A stretch of 64,000 nt of DNA from Dickeya lacustris (GTDB lineage: Bacteria; Pseudomonadota; Gammaproteobacteria; Enterobacterales; Enterobacteriaceae). The notes beneath the pieces are model-generated. The model was not told where the DNA came from. It saw only the letters and a program-made list of their open reading frames with translations, and made no database searches. Position numbers and translations under genes: made by a program. Location of the stretch: contig NZ_CP114280.1 in the NCBI RefSeq assembly GCF_029635795.1, positions 186,001 to 250,000 of the forward strand. The letters run 5' to 3'. This document shows positions 11,750 through 21,650 of this stretch, piece by piece; the stretch's first letter is position 1; the number at the start of each line of letters is the position of its first letter.

Positions 11750-12794
11750 ATGTATGCCGATGAGAGTGTGACATTTACCCCCCCACGAGGTGGCGCGCCA
11801 CCCCCGGGTGCTGACGGACGTCGGGCCGCTGCTGGCGCGTTGTCAGCTGGGCCTGGACGACGATATCGAATTTTTTGTGGTGGGCCGCCACCAGGGGCGC
11901 GTGGTGGCGTGCGCCGGGCTGTGCGCGAGCACCATCAAGTGCGTGGCGGTTGACCCGGATTACCGCGAGCTGAGTCTGGGGGTGACGATAGTCAACGAGG
12001 TGGTGCAGTTTGCCGCCGGACGCGGGCTGTTCCACCTGTTTCTCTACACGCGGCCCTGCAATGTGCCGGTGTTCCGGGGCTGCGGGTTTTACCCGCTGGC
12101 CTGTTACGAGGACCAGGCGGTGCTGATGGAGAACACGCCGATAGGCATCCGGCAGTATTGCCAGACGCTGGCGTCGCAGGCGAAGCCGGGGGCGCACATC
12201 GGGGCCATCGTGATGAACGCCAACCCGTTCACGCTGGGGCACCGCTATCTGGCGGAGCAGGCGGCAGCGGCGTGCGACTGGCTGCATATCTTCGTGGTGC
12301 GCGAGGATGCGTCGTTCTTTCCGTTCAGCGAGCGGCTGGCGATGGTGCAGCAGGGGGTGTCACACATCCCGAACCTGACGGTGCATGCCGGGTCGCACTA
12401 CCTGATATCGAAGGCGACCTTTCCGGGGTACTTTCTCAAGGAGGCGCAGCGCATCACCGAGGCGCACGCGGCGCTGGATTTGATTATCTTCCGGCGTTAC
12501 ATCGCCCCGGCGCTGGGTATCACGCGGCGTTTTGTCGGCACCGAGCCGTTCTGCCCGGTGACGCGGCACTACAACGCGGCGATGCACCACTGGCTGGAGC
12601 AGCCGGGCCGGGTGGCGGCGCCGGCGCTGGAGGTGGTGGAAATCGAGCGCGCGCGGGAGGCGGCGGGGCAGGCGATATCGGCATCGGAGGTGAGGCGGCT
12701 GCTGGCGCAGCGGGAGTTTGAGGCTATCCGCGAGAGGGTGCCGGCCACCACATTTGTGCAGTTACAGCGCTATGGCGAGCTCGCCTGCGCGTAA
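11750..12794 (+). CDS. citC: CitC, [citrate (pro-3S)-lyase] ligase, with an apparent +1 frameshift
   Basis: CitC acetylates the prosthetic group of citrate lyase using acetate and ATP, switching the enzyme on. An N-terminal GNAT-like part is followed by a nucleotidyltransferase-type domain (IVMNANPFTLGHRYL, then ISASEVRRLL). The open frame from GTG 11790 lacks the usual N-terminus. ATG 11750 starts a frame (MYADESVTFTP) that would join it if the seven-C run at 11778-11784 had six Cs. The corrected length, about 347 residues, fits the family. Either the run is miscounted or the gene is damaged or phase-variable. Confidence 0.85.
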
Positions 12795-12828
12795 CGCGTT
12801 TTTAGGTATCAAGCAGGTAAAACACACC

Positions 12829-13119
12829 ATGAATATAATCAAGGAAGCCCTGGCGGGCACCTTCGAGTCCAGCGACCTGCTGGTGAAGGTGGCGCCGGCC
12901 GAGGGTGCGCTGACCGTGGTCATCAACAGCGAGGTCATCAAGCAGTTTGGCGGGCAGATACGGCAGGTGGTGGACGAGACGCTGCACCGGCTGGGCGTGA
13001 CGTCCGGCACGGTGGTGGTGGACGACAAGGGGGCGCTGGACTGTGTGATACGCGCCCGGGTACAGAGTGCGGTGCTGCGCGCTGCCGGTATTGACGAGAT
13101 AGCGTGGGAGAAGCTGTGA
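12829..13119 (+). CDS. citD: CitD, citrate lyase acyl carrier protein (gamma subunit)
   Basis: CitD is the 96-residue acyl carrier of citrate lyase and carries the phosphoribosyl-dephospho-CoA prosthetic group on a serine. That residue is probably Ser14 in [10 protein letters not shown], matching AGTLES in the E. coli protein. The conserved [15 protein letters not shown] block follows. ATG 12829 fits the family start; an upstream in-frame extension inside citC is not needed. Its stop overlaps the citE start as TGATG. Confidence 0.94.
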   Translation: MNIIKEALAGTFESSDLLVKVAPAEGALTVVINSEVIKQFGGQIRQVVDETLHRLGVTSGTVVVDDKGALDCVIRARVQSAVLRAAGIDEIAWEKL

Positions 13120-14008
13120 TGAGCACGACCGAACCGAAAAGACTGCGGCGCAGTATGTTGTTCCTGCCGGGGGCGAATGCCGCCATGCTGTCCAACGCCT
13201 TCATCTACCAGCCTGACTCCATCATGTTCGACCTGGAGGATGCGGTGTCACTGCGCGAGAAGGACACGGCGCGGCTGCTGGTGTACCACGCGCTGCAACA
13301 CCCGATGTACCGCGAGATTGAGACCGTGGTGCGCATCAACCAGCTGAACACGCCGTTCGGCCTGAAAGACCTGGAAGCGGCGGTGCGCGGCGGGGTGGAT
13401 GTGATACGCCTGCCGAAGACCGACTCCACCGACGACGTGGACGAGCTGGAGCACCATCTGGCGCGTATCGAGAAGGCGTGCGGGCGGGAAGTGGGCTCGA
13501 CGCGCATCATGGCGGCCATCGAGTCGGCGGTCGGGGTGATTAACGCGGTGTCGATAGCACGCTCGTCCGAGCGCATGATTGGCATTGCGCTGGCGGCGTT
13601 CGACTACGTGATGGACATGCAGACCGAGCGCGGCGACGGCACGGAGCTGTTCTATGCGCGCTGCGCGGTGCTGCATGCGGCGCGGGCGGCGGGTATCGAC
13701 GCGTTTGACGTGGTGTACTCGAACGTGAGCGACGAGGCGGGCTTTCTGAAGGAAGTGGACCTGATACGCCGGCTGGGTTTTAACGGCAAGTCGCTGATTA
13801 ACCCGCGCCAGATAGAGCTGCTGCACAACGCCTATGCGCCGACGCAGGACGAGGTGGACTACGCCCATCTGGTCATCGAGGCGGCGCAGGAGGGTGAGCG
13901 GGCCGGGCTGGGGGTGATATCGCTGAACGGCAAGATGATAGATGCGCCGATAATCGACCATGCGCGGCGGGTCATCGAGCGGCGCGTGCGTCCGGCGTGC
14001 GCAAGTAA
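13119..14008 (+). CDS. citE: CitE, citryl-CoA lyase beta subunit, with an apparent 1-base deletion near its 3' end
   Basis: CitE cleaves the citryl thioester to oxaloacetate and the acetyl carrier. It is an HpcH/HpaI-type barrel with [40 protein letters not shown] and [12 protein letters not shown]. As read, the frame runs past the expected end to 14294, adding about 100 residues of unrelated sequence over citF. Adding one G near 13981 restores an ending like [12 protein letters not shown] and a stop at 14006-14008, giving about 296 residues, as in E. coli. I give the corrected extent. Confidence 0.88.
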
Positions 14009-14031
14009 GGCGCGGAACAGACAGGACTGGA

Positions 14032-15555
14032 ATGATGAGCAACATGATAGAAGCACTGCAACAGCAGTATGCGCGACTGGGCCAGCTGCGCCCGTTTACG
14101 GGGGCGAACAGCGCCACGCCGTGGCTGGACGACCTGACGGCGAAGCACGAGCGCAAGCTGTGTGCCGACCTGGAAGAGGCGGTACGCAAGAGCGGGCTGA
14201 CGGACGGGATGACGATTTCCTTCCACCATGCGTTCCGCGAAGGGGACAAGGTGATAAACCGGGTGGTGGAGACGCTGGCCCGGATGGGGTTTAAAAACCT
14301 GACGCTGGCGTCGAGCTCGCTGATGACCTGCAACGCGCCGCTGATAGAGCACATCCGCAACGGGGTCATCACCCGTATCTTCACCTCGGGGATGCGCGGC
14401 AGGCTGGCGGACGCGATATCGCACGGTCTGATGGCAGAGCCGGTGCAAATCCACTCGCACGGCGGGCGGGTGCACCTGCTGCAGAGCGGGGAGCTGACGA
14501 TAGACGTGGCGTTTCTCGGGGTACCGGCGAGCGACGAGTTCGGCAATGCCAACGGCACGTCGGGGACATCGCGCTGCGGGTCGCTGGGGTATGCGATGGT
14601 GGATGCGCAGTATGCGAAGACGGTGGTGCTGCTGACGGAGAGCCTGGTGCCGTTCCCGAACATGCCGGCGAGCATCGTGCAGGACCAGGTGGATTTTGTG
14701 GTGCCGGTGGACGAAGTGGGCGACCCGGCGAAAATCAGCGTGGGGGCGGCGCGCGTGACCAGCAACCCGCGCGAGCTGCTGATAGCGCGGCGGGCGGCGG
14801 ACGTTATCGAGCACTCGGGGTACTTTAAGAGCGGCTTCTCGATGCAGACCGGCTCGGGGGCGGCCTCGACGGCGTGCACGCGTTTTCTGGAAGAGCGGAT
14901 GCAGAAGCAGGGCGTGGTGGCGCGGTTTGCGCTGGGCGGCATCACCGGGAGTCTGGTGGATTTGCACGAGAAGGGGCTGATAGAGACGCTGCTGGACACG
15001 CAGTGCTTTGACGCGAACGCGGCGGCATCGCTGGCGAAGAACCCGCAGCACGTGGAAATCTCGACCAACGTGTACGCGAACCCGAGTGCGAAGGCGGCGT
15101 GCTGCGACCAGCTGGACGTGGTGATATTGAGTGCGCTGGAAATCGACACGCAGTTCAACGTGAATGTCATCACCGGGTCGGACGGGGTGATGCGCGGGGC
15201 GTCGGGCGGTCACTGTGACGTGGCGACGGCGGCGAACCTGACGATAGTGGTGGCGCCGCTGATACGCAGCCGCATTCCGACGGTGGTGCGTCAGGTGACG
15301 ACGTGCGTGACGCCGGGCAGCGCGATAGACGTGCTGGTGACGGACCACGGGATAGCGGTGAACCCGCTGCGCCCGGAGGTGGCGGCACGGCTGACGGCGG
15401 CGGGCCTGAGCGTGATGTCGATTGACGAGCTGTACCAGCGTGCGGTGGCGCTGGCGGGCGAGCCGAAGGCGATTGAGTTCCACGAGCGCATCGTGGGGGT
15501 GATCCGCTACCGTGACGGCAGCGTGATTGACGTGGTGCGTCAGGTAAAGGACTGA
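14032..15555 (+). CDS. citF: CitF, citrate lyase alpha subunit (citrate:acetyl-ACP transferase)
   Basis: CitF exchanges the acetyl group on CitD for citrate, forming citryl-ACP. The 507-residue protein is close to E. coli CitF throughout: [76 protein letters not shown] and [16 protein letters not shown]. The first ATG (14032) is preferred. It lies about two dozen bases after the inferred citE stop. The DNA is strongly G+C-rich and the codons mostly end in G or C. Confidence 0.95.
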   Translation: MMSNMIEALQQQYARLGQLRPFTGANSATPWLDDLTAKHERKLCADLEEAVRKSGLTDGMTISFHHAFREGDKVINRVVETLARMGFKNLTLASSSLMTCNAPLIEHIRNGVITRIFTSGMRGRLADAISHGLMAEPVQIHSHGGRVHLLQSGELTIDVAFLGVPASDEFGNANGTSGTSRCGSLGYAMVDAQYAKTVVLLTESLVPFPNMPASIVQDQVDFVVPVDEVGDPAKISVGAARVTSNPRELLIARRAADVIEHSGYFKSGFSMQTGSGAASTACTRFLEERMQKQGVVARFALGGITGSLVDLHEKGLIETLLDTQCFDANAAASLAKNPQHVEISTNVYANPSAKAACCDQLDVVILSALEIDTQFNVNVITGSDGVMRGASGGHCDVATAANLTIVVAPLIRSRIPTVVRQVTTCVTPGSAIDVLVTDHGIAVNPLRPEVAARLTAAGLSVMSIDELYQRAVALAGEPKAIEFHERIVGVIRYRDGSVIDVVRQVKD

Positions 15556-15565
15556 GCCCGGGCGT

Positions 15566-16111
15566 ATGTGTGAGACAATCCTGACAGAGAGCCCGGCGCA
15601 CGCCGGGCTGACAGCGGTACTGGCGGCAAAAGAGCAGCGTCATGCCCGTCAGCAGGCACTGCTGGCGCGTTACGGGCAGACCGTGATATCGCTGACGCTG
15701 GTCACACCGGGGCCGGTGAAAGATACGCCGCTGTATCGCCAGGCGATGATTCAGGCGCTGTCGGAGCTGGATGACCTGTGCCGTGCGCGGGGCTGGACGG
15801 TGAGCGAACAGCAGTTGCACTGGTTGGCGACAGGGGCAGAAGCCTTGTGGGTTGTCGAAAAAGACGCCCTGAGTGTGAAAGCCGCGTTGATAGCCGTGGA
15901 AGAGCAACACCCGCTGGGGCGGCTGTGGGACTTCGATGTGCTGGGGCCGCAGACCGGGGTGGTGAGCCGGATATTGCTGGCGCACGGGCCGCGTCGCTGC
16001 CTGCTGTGCGATGAAGCGGCGCATGCCTGTTCCCGCTCAAGACGTCACCCTCTGCCCGAGGTGCTGGCGGCCATAGAGGAGCGGCTGCATGGCTGGTTTG
16101 ACGGTCGCTGA
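15566..16111 (+). CDS. citX: CitX, apo-citrate lyase phosphoribosyl-dephospho-CoA transferase
   Basis: CitX (holo-ACP synthase) attaches the prosthetic group made by CitG to CitD. The 181-residue protein contains the family blocks LTLVTPGPVKDTPLYRQAM, PLGRLWDFDVLGP and the Cys-rich RRCLLCDEAAHACSRSRRHP near the C-terminus. It begins 10 bases after citF and overlaps the citG start by about 23 bases, so translation is likely coupled. Codon use is as G+C-rich as its neighbours. Confidence 0.93.
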   Translation: MCETILTESPAHAGLTAVLAAKEQRHARQQALLARYGQTVISLTLVTPGPVKDTPLYRQAMIQALSELDDLCRARGWTVSEQQLHWLATGAEALWVVEKDALSVKAALIAVEEQHPLGRLWDFDVLGPQTGVVSRILLAHGPRRCLLCDEAAHACSRSRRHPLPEVLAAIEERLHGWFDGR

Positions 16112-16967
16112 GGCGCTGACCGGCGAGGTGGATGAGCCGGGCGGGTTGCCGGACATCCACCGGCGGGTGGTGGCGGCGCTGACGCACGAGGTGGAGCTGA
16201 CGCCGAAGCCGGGGCTGGTGGACGCGGCCAACAGCGGCGCGCACCGCGACATGGACATGGGCACGTTCGAGGCGAGCATTGCGGCGCTGTCGCCGTGGTT
16301 TGCGCGCTTTACTGCCGCCGGCTGGCAGCATCGCCACCTGCCGCTGTCGCAGCTGCTGGCGCGGGTGCGCCCGGTGGGGCTGGCGGCGGAGCAGGCGATG
16401 CAGGCGGCGACAGGCGGGGTGAACACGCACAAGGGCGGTATTTTCGCCTTTGGTCTGGTGTGCAGCGCGGCGGGCTGGCTGGCGGGGCGCGGCGAGCGCC
16501 TGAGCCGCGCATCGCTGTGTGGCAGCGTGGCGCAGATGAGCGCGGGGCTGGTGGAAACGGAGCTGGCCGGTGGCAGCACGGCGGTGACGGCGGGTGAGCG
16601 GTTGTACCGTGAGCACGGGCTGACGGGGGCGCGGGGTGAGGCGGCGAGCGGCTTTGCCACGGTGCGGCGCTACAGCCTGCCGGCGTACCTGGCGGCGCGC
16701 GCGCGGGGTGTGCCGGAGCGCGAGGCGCTGCTGCACACGCTGGTGGTGCTGATGGCGCAGAACGGCGATACCAACGTGGTGTCGCGCGGCGGGCTGGCGG
16801 GGTTGTCGCTGGTGCAGCGTCTGGCGCGGGAGCAGTTATCCGCCGGGGTGACGGTGGCGGGGCTTGAGGCGATGGACAGGACGCTGATTGCGCAAAACCT
16901 GAGTCCGGGCGGCAGTGCCGATCTGCTGGCACTGACCTGGCTGCTGGCCGGTTATCCGGCGGTGTAA
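16089..16967 (+). CDS. citG: CitG, triphosphoribosyl-dephospho-CoA synthase
   Basis: CitG makes the precursor of the citrate lyase prosthetic group from ATP and dephospho-CoA. Recognised blocks are ELTPKPGLVDAANSGAHRDM, GVNTHKGGIFAFGL and MAQNGDTNVVSRGG. The 292 residues are normal for the family. It closes the citCDEFXG cluster. No citT gene follows, unlike E. coli; here transport is supplied by the 2HCT carrier at the front of the cluster. Confidence 0.94.
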   Translation: MAGLTVAEALTGEVDEPGGLPDIHRRVVAALTHEVELTPKPGLVDAANSGAHRDMDMGTFEASIAALSPWFARFTAAGWQHRHLPLSQLLARVRPVGLAAEQAMQAATGGVNTHKGGIFAFGLVCSAAGWLAGRGERLSRASLCGSVAQMSAGLVETELAGGSTAVTAGERLYREHGLTGARGEAASGFATVRRYSLPAYLAARARGVPEREALLHTLVVLMAQNGDTNVVSRGGLAGLSLVQRLAREQLSAGVTVAGLEAMDRTLIAQNLSPGGSADLLALTWLLAGYPAV

Positions 16968-17596
16968 TTCCCTTGCGGTAGGGGAATCTGCTGGCGGTAC
17001 GGTAATACCGGCTGTGGTGCTGCAATATCGCAAGGGCATTACCGCAAAGGTATGGCGCTTGCACAAAAGATAGGCGTGAACAGGGGCGGCAGACAAGCGC
17101 TGTTTCGGTTGTGCCATCCCACGGCTGCTGTTTTTCCAGCCACATCGTTTCGTTTTGCATGTGGTGATAGCTCGTGATACGTCGCCGTTGCCGCGCAGGG
17201 TAGATTTTCGCGCGGAGGTGAAACGTAACAGGGTTTTCCCCGGTATTTCGCTCGCCACGCTGCTGTTCAAACGTCTATTCAGATTTTTATTCACACTTTT
17301 ATTCAGATAACTACCAGCGCTGAACCACCGTGGTGGCGCTGTTGGTCGTTGGTATTTCCGTTCATCATTATTTTTTTGTATCGCCAGTGTGAGCCAAACG
17401 GCGCACGGCTATTGCAGCCTTTATCCCACGTTATTCTTTTTATTGATAAAAAATTGCGCAATCTGTTTTTGTTGCAGCAAACGAAAGTCGCAATAGCGCT
17501 AAAGTCGATTGCACATCTGTCGATACTAGTGCCATGCTGTATCCTGGGAACTCAGGGACACGGATTGATGCGTTAACCATTCAATTAACGGTGGGG
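16968..17596. other. Gene-poor stretch after citG
   Basis: No convincing gene is seen. Base composition drops sharply from the G+C-rich cit genes to A+T-rich DNA by about 17270, which marks the right edge of the island. Two inverted repeats are visible: TTCCC/GGGGAA just after citG (16968-16986) and CAGCGC/GCGCTG at 17315-17341. Neither has a clear T run. Small open frames here look like chance. Confidence 0.5.
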
Positions 17597-18349
17597 ATGG
17601 ATGTAGTGGATAACAATACGAAAGAACAGTTCGCCAGACGCAATAAAATGGCGATTTGCGCCACGTTGCGCGGACTGCAAAAACAAGATACTACGATTGT
17701 GGTATATCACACCCATGGTCAGTTCATTAGCAAGATCCTGTCGGTCGATGCAGACGAGGATGAGTTTTTGTTCGACCTGGGTGCGCTTGAGCGTGAGAAT
17801 AGCCGTGCGCTCTTTGCCGGAGAGCTTGAGTTTATGGCTGAAAGTGCCGGTGCCAAGATAGAGTTCCGCTCCACTATCATCAGAGCTGATGAATACGATG
17901 ATTTGCCCGCCTTTTGCGCGGCGATCCCGGATGTGCTGTATAACATTCAACGCCGTAACTTTTTCCGCATTAATTCCCCTGCCTGGCCGCCGATGATGTG
18001 TCGCGGTGAATTGCCAGATAACAACCAGTTCGAGTTTAGCCTCAAAGATCTGTCGCTCGGCGGATTGAGCATGTATACCGATAATAAAGACACGGTGGCG
18101 CAATTTAAGCCCGGCATGGTGCTAAAAAGCGTTGATGTCGATTTAGCCAGTTATGGGCAATTTTGCCTGGATTTACAATTTGTTAATCACGCAACAACCA
18201 AGGTGCTCGATGGTAAGGGTGATGTAAGGCAAATTGAGCGATTGAGTTTCAAATTTGTGTCATTAACCGCCGTTCAGGAACGAGGGCTTCAGCAAGTGAT
18301 CACAGAGCTGGAGCTGGATCAGAACGAAAAGCGTAAACGACTGCGTTAA
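17597..18349 (+). CDS. ycgR: YcgR-like flagellar brake protein with PilZ domain
   Basis: This is a c-di-GMP effector of the YcgR type that slows flagellar rotation when c-di-GMP is high. About 250 residues hold an N-terminal YcgR domain and a C-terminal PilZ domain. The PilZ binding motifs are clear: RRNFFR (residues 119-124) and DLSLGG (from residue 151). ATG 17597 is preferred; the longer frame from 17534 adds 21 residues unlike the family. In E. coli ycgR lies elsewhere, so this may be an additional or relocated copy. It stands alone with its own terminator. Confidence 0.85.
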   Translation: MDVVDNNTKEQFARRNKMAICATLRGLQKQDTTIVVYHTHGQFISKILSVDADEDEFLFDLGALERENSRALFAGELEFMAESAGAKIEFRSTIIRADEYDDLPAFCAAIPDVLYNIQRRNFFRINSPAWPPMMCRGELPDNNQFEFSLKDLSLGGLSMYTDNKDTVAQFKPGMVLKSVDVDLASYGQFCLDLQFVNHATTKVLDGKGDVRQIERLSFKFVSLTAVQERGLQQVITELELDQNEKRKRLR

Positions 18350-18435
18350 TCGACGAAAATTGATGGGAAAAATCAGGCTGGAACCCTTCGCAGGTCTTGT
18401 CTCTGGTTGCTGACTGGGGCAAAATACGCGCCCTG

Positions 18436-18476
18436 AAAAAACCGACGTTTCTTTGAAAACGTCGGTTATTTTTTTG
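18436..18476 (+). terminator. Rho-independent terminator after ycgR
   Basis: The stem ACCGACGTTT / AAAACGTCGGT (18441-18466) with flanking A and T runs forms a classic intrinsic terminator about 90 bases past the ycgR stop. A T run follows on the plus strand. Confidence 0.9.
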
Positions 18477-18567
18477 TACATCACGCAAGAGGCTGGCGTT
18501 GCAAACGCCGGACAGATACCAGTAAAACGTCTGCGATAGCGCAACGTCGAATTAAAGAGAGACATGA

Positions 18568-18801
18568 ATGGGGCAAACTGTTGTTTTGGAGCCGGTGCCT
18601 GCCGGTTGGCACAGTCACGAAATGGCCATGCTGGCGTGGTCTGTGCCGGGAGAAGCTATTGCTCAACCTGAGGTTGAGGCGACGTCTCCCACCCTCTTTG
18701 GGATAAGTGAATATCCGGTGACTTCACCGATGATGACCCTGGCAGCGCGCGCTGCTGATGTGACCGTCGTTTTCCACGGAGCCTTACGCCATGACAACTG
18801 A
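18568..18801 (+). CDS. Unrecognised 77-residue ORF overlapping the plaP start
   Basis: An open frame of 77 codons follows the ycgR terminator and overlaps the plaP start by 11 bases. I recognise no family. Just upstream is AAGAGAGAC, a passable ribosome-binding site. A perfect short hairpin (CTCAACC/GGTTGAG, 18662-18678) lies inside it. It may be a leader ORF affecting plaP, a decayed gene, or chance. Confidence that it is a protein gene is low. Confidence 0.25.
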   Translation: MGQTVVLEPVPAGWHSHEMAMLAWSVPGEAIAQPEVEATSPTLFGISEYPVTSPMMTLAARAADVTVVFHGALRHDN

Positions 18802-20155
18802 TACAACTGCCCCGGCAACGTCTCGCGTACAATTACGCAAAACGCTGACACTGGTCCCGGTCGTGATGATGGGATTAGCCTATATGCAGCCGATGACATT
18901 ATTTGATACGTTCGGTATCGTTTCTGGGCTGACGGATGGCCATGTCGCCACAGCCTACGCGTTTGCATTAGTCGCCATTCTATTTACCGCACTCAGTTAC
19001 GGTAAGCTGGTTCGCCGCTTCCCGTCTGCGGGTTCTGCGTATACCTATGCGCAAAAAGCCATTAGCCCGACGGTTGGGTTCATGGTGGGGTGGTCATCGC
19101 TGCTGGATTACCTGTTCATGCCGATGATCAATATTCTGCTGGCGAAAATCTATTTTGAAACCCTGATCCCTGAGATCCCATCGTGGATGTTCGTGGTGTT
19201 ACTGGTGAGTTTCATGACGCTTTCCAACCTGCGTGGCATTAAAACTGTTGCTAATTTCAACAGCCTGATTGTGGTGCTTCAGGTCGCTGTCATGGTTGCC
19301 ATCACCAGTATGGTTATCTACGGGGTTGCGCATGGCGAAGGTGCTGGAACGCTGGTGAGCAGTCGTCCGTTCTGGACGCCAGAGTCTCATGTGGTGCCGA
19401 TGATTACCGGTGCGACTATCCTGTGCTTCTCCTTCCTTGGCTTTGATGGCATCAGTTCATTGTCAGAAGAAACCAAGGACGCAGGCCGCGTGATCCCGAA
19501 GGCGATTTTCCTGACGGCGCTGATTGGCGGGGTGATTTTCATTGTTGTTTCTTATTTTCTGCAACTCTACTTCCCGGATATTTCGCGCTTTAAGCACCCG
19601 GATGCTTCCCAACCGGAAATCATGCTCTATGTTGCAGGGAAAGCCTTCCAGTTTGGTATTCTGATTTTCTCTTGCGTCACGGTGTTGGCCTCGGGGATGG
19701 CGGCGCATGCAGGGGTATCACGCTTGATGTATGTGATGGGACGTGACGGCGTCTTCCCTGAGCGTTTCTTTGGCTATGTGCACCCGAACTGGCGCACCCC
19801 GGCACTGAATGTGCTCTTGGTCGGCGTGATTGCGCTCTCCGCGATTTCATTCGATTTAGTGACGGCTACCGCATTAATCAACTTTGGTGCATTGGTTGCG
19901 TTTAGTTTTGTGAATCTGTCTGTCATTTCGCAGTTCTATATTCGCGAACGCCGCAACAAGACGCTGAAGGATACGCTGAATTACCTGATTCTTCCGGTGA
20001 TGGGGGCGCTGACCGTTGGTGCGTTGTGGTTGAATCTGGAACGCACCTCGATGACGCTTGGACTGGTGTGGGCTGCCGTCGGCCTGCTGTATCTGGCTTT
20101 CGTTACGCGCAGTTTCAGACAGCCAGTGCCGCAGTATAACGAGGATTTAGCCTAA
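18791..20155 (+). CDS. plaP: PlaP, low-affinity putrescine importer (APC family)
   Basis: This is a 454-residue amino acid/polyamine permease with about 12 membrane segments. It is nearly collinear with E. coli PlaP (YeeF) from its N-terminus ([20 protein letters not shown]) to its end ([15 protein letters not shown]). It resembles PlaP more than the paralogue PuuP. PlaP imports putrescine by proton symport and in E. coli supports surface motility. It is convergent with sbcB, as in E. coli. A GGAG ribosome-binding site precedes ATG 18791. Confidence 0.92.
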   Translation: MTTDTTAPATSRVQLRKTLTLVPVVMMGLAYMQPMTLFDTFGIVSGLTDGHVATAYAFALVAILFTALSYGKLVRRFPSAGSAYTYAQKAISPTVGFMVGWSSLLDYLFMPMINILLAKIYFETLIPEIPSWMFVVLLVSFMTLSNLRGIKTVANFNSLIVVLQVAVMVAITSMVIYGVAHGEGAGTLVSSRPFWTPESHVVPMITGATILCFSFLGFDGISSLSEETKDAGRVIPKAIFLTALIGGVIFIVVSYFLQLYFPDISRFKHPDASQPEIMLYVAGKAFQFGILIFSCVTVLASGMAAHAGVSRLMYVMGRDGVFPERFFGYVHPNWRTPALNVLLVGVIALSAISFDLVTATALINFGALVAFSFVNLSVISQFYIRERRNKTLKDTLNYLILPVMGALTVGALWLNLERTSMTLGLVWAAVGLLYLAFVTRSFRQPVPQYNEDLA

Positions 20156-20185
20156 CTAACTGGCCGAGTTTTCCGCTAATGCGAT

Positions 20186-20209
20186 AACAGGCTCCTGCGG
20201 GAGCCTGTT
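20186..20209. terminator. Bidirectional terminator between plaP and sbcB
   Basis: A perfect 10-bp stem (AACAGGCTCC / GGAGCCTGTT, loop TGCG) lies between the convergent plaP and sbcB genes. A T-rich tract follows on the plus strand. Confidence 0.85.
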
Positions 20210-20219
20210 GTTTGTGCGG

Positions 20220-21650
20220 CTATGCCAGCACCTTTTGTGCGTAGTTAAATAGCGCCTTGAGCAGTAGCTGTTTGCTCTCATCTCCGGCATGCAGTTGGTA
20301 GAGCTCATCCAACGATTGTGAGTAGGCGTTCAGGCGCTCAGGCGTGAACACGTCTCGCCGATGAGCCAGCCAGCGCTGTTGCTCCGATTCATCAAGCGTG
20401 CCGGGGTAATTGCGGGCACGATAGCGAAAGAGTAGCTCTTCTATGCGCCCATCGACGAAGTTGAGATGTAATGCAGGCAGATGTTGCGCCGAGGTGGTAC
20501 GAATAATGGCCATGGCCGCGCGGTCTGCATCGCCGAAAAAACCGTTATAGAGTTGTAGGTCTACATCATTTTCTCCGGCATAAGGCGCAGCCTCGGCGAA
20601 AAGCGCCACCACTTTTTCTCGCACCTCATGATGTTGTCGTAAGCGTTGCAGGTTATTCAGGCAGTGTTGCCTGTCGATACCCAGTCGCTCTGCATCTTCC
20701 GGGCGTAATGTACTGGCGGGGGCGAGCACCGGGCATTTATTTATATGCACCAGTTTAATCGGCACTGGTGATTCGCTTTCCGCCAACAGCGCACGACGGG
20801 TATAAAGGCGGTTTCTTAACTCATCAGCGCTCAACTCCAACAGCGGCGCAATATCGCCCGCCAAATCACAGACGATAACCGCATTGCGGTTCTCCGGGTG
20901 CCAGGCCAGAGGAACAATCCAACTGGTGTTGCCGCGCGTAGCACCAAACATGCCGGAAACATGCACCAACGGTTTCATGTTGGGAATATCGATTAACGCA
21001 TTGACCTTGTTCTTGTTCCGTAACTGATAAAGGTAATCGAATAATTTCGGTTGGGACTGTTTCAGCAGACGAGCCATGGCGATGGTGGCATACACATCGG
21101 ACATGGCATCGTGAGCGTGCGTGTGTTCAATGTTATTGGCGCGAGTCAGGTGTTCCAGCCTGAAACTTGGAAAGCCCTCATCATTTTCCGGCCAAATGAT
21201 ACCCTCTGGCCGCAGCGCATAGCAGGCTCGCAGCATATCCAACAAATCCCAGCGCGAGTTGCCGTGCTGCCAGCTATAGGCATAAGGATCGAGAAAATTG
21301 CGGTAGAACAGGTTACGACTGACTTCATCGTCAAACCGAATATTGTTGTATCCCATAATGCAGGTGCCGGGCACACTGAAAAGCGCATGTATGCGCTGGG
21401 CGAATTCGGCTTCCCGGATACCGCGTGCTTTTGCTATCTGCGGGGTGATCCCGGTAATCATCACCGCCTGCGGATCGGGCAGATAATCATCGGAAGGTTG
21501 GCAATAAAACACTTCCGGCTCACCGATGACGTTGAAATTCAGATCGGTACGAACACCGGCAAATTGCGCGGGGCGATCTTTAGCGGGGTGTTTGCCAAAG
21601 GTCTCATAATCGTGGATGAAAAAACTGGGCTCGGTATGTGAATGATGCAC
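20220..21650 (-). CDS. sbcB: SbcB, exodeoxyribonuclease I
   Basis: This is a 3'-5' single-strand DNA exonuclease acting in recombination and mismatch repair and stimulated by SSB. The 476-residue protein shows the DEDD exonuclease start (FFIHDYETFGKHPAKDRPAQF), GYNNIRFDDEVSRN and the AHDAMSDVYATIAMA motif, followed by the SH3-like and helical C-terminal domains. The best start is a GTG at 21650, which gives a slightly shorter N-terminus than E. coli. The neighbourhood (plaP, his) matches E. coli. Confidence 0.95.
   Translation of the reverse strand: MHHSHTEPSFFIHDYETFGKHPAKDRPAQFAGVRTDLNFNVIGEPEVFYCQPSDDYLPDPQAVMITGITPQIAKARGIREAEFAQRIHALFSVPGTCIMGYNNIRFDDEVSRNLFYRNFLDPYAYSWQHGNSRWDLLDMLRACYALRPEGIIWPENDEGFPSFRLEHLTRANNIEHTHAHDAMSDVYATIAMARLLKQSQPKLFDYLYQLRNKNKVNALIDIPNMKPLVHVSGMFGATRGNTSWIVPLAWHPENRNAVIVCDLAGDIAPLLELSADELRNRLYTRRALLAESESPVPIKLVHINKCPVLAPASTLRPEDAERLGIDRQHCLNNLQRLRQHHEVREKVVALFAEAAPYAGENDVDLQLYNGFFGDADRAAMAIIRTTSAQHLPALHLNFVDGRIEELLFRYRARNYPGTLDESEQQRWLAHRRDVFTPERLNAYSQSLDELYQLHAGDESKQLLLKALFNYAQKVLA

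Noticed and set aside
9538..11751. A 737-codon minus-strand frame opposite the citrate carrier and FAH genes
   Set aside because: It is the complement of two well-supported genes; the His/Gln-rich translation is typical of an antisense shadow.
13997..14294. C-terminal extension domain of CitE
   Set aside because: The extra residues are citF DNA in a wrong frame after an apparent one-base deletion.
13248..15483. Long minus-strand open frames (641 and 503 codons) opposite citE and citF
   Set aside because: They are antisense to clear lyase genes in very G+C-rich DNA, where stop codons are rare; their Arg- and Ser-rich translations resemble no protein.
17349..17576. 75-codon frame ahead of ycgR
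   Set aside because: It lies in A+T-rich intergenic DNA, has no ribosome-binding site and no recognisable content.
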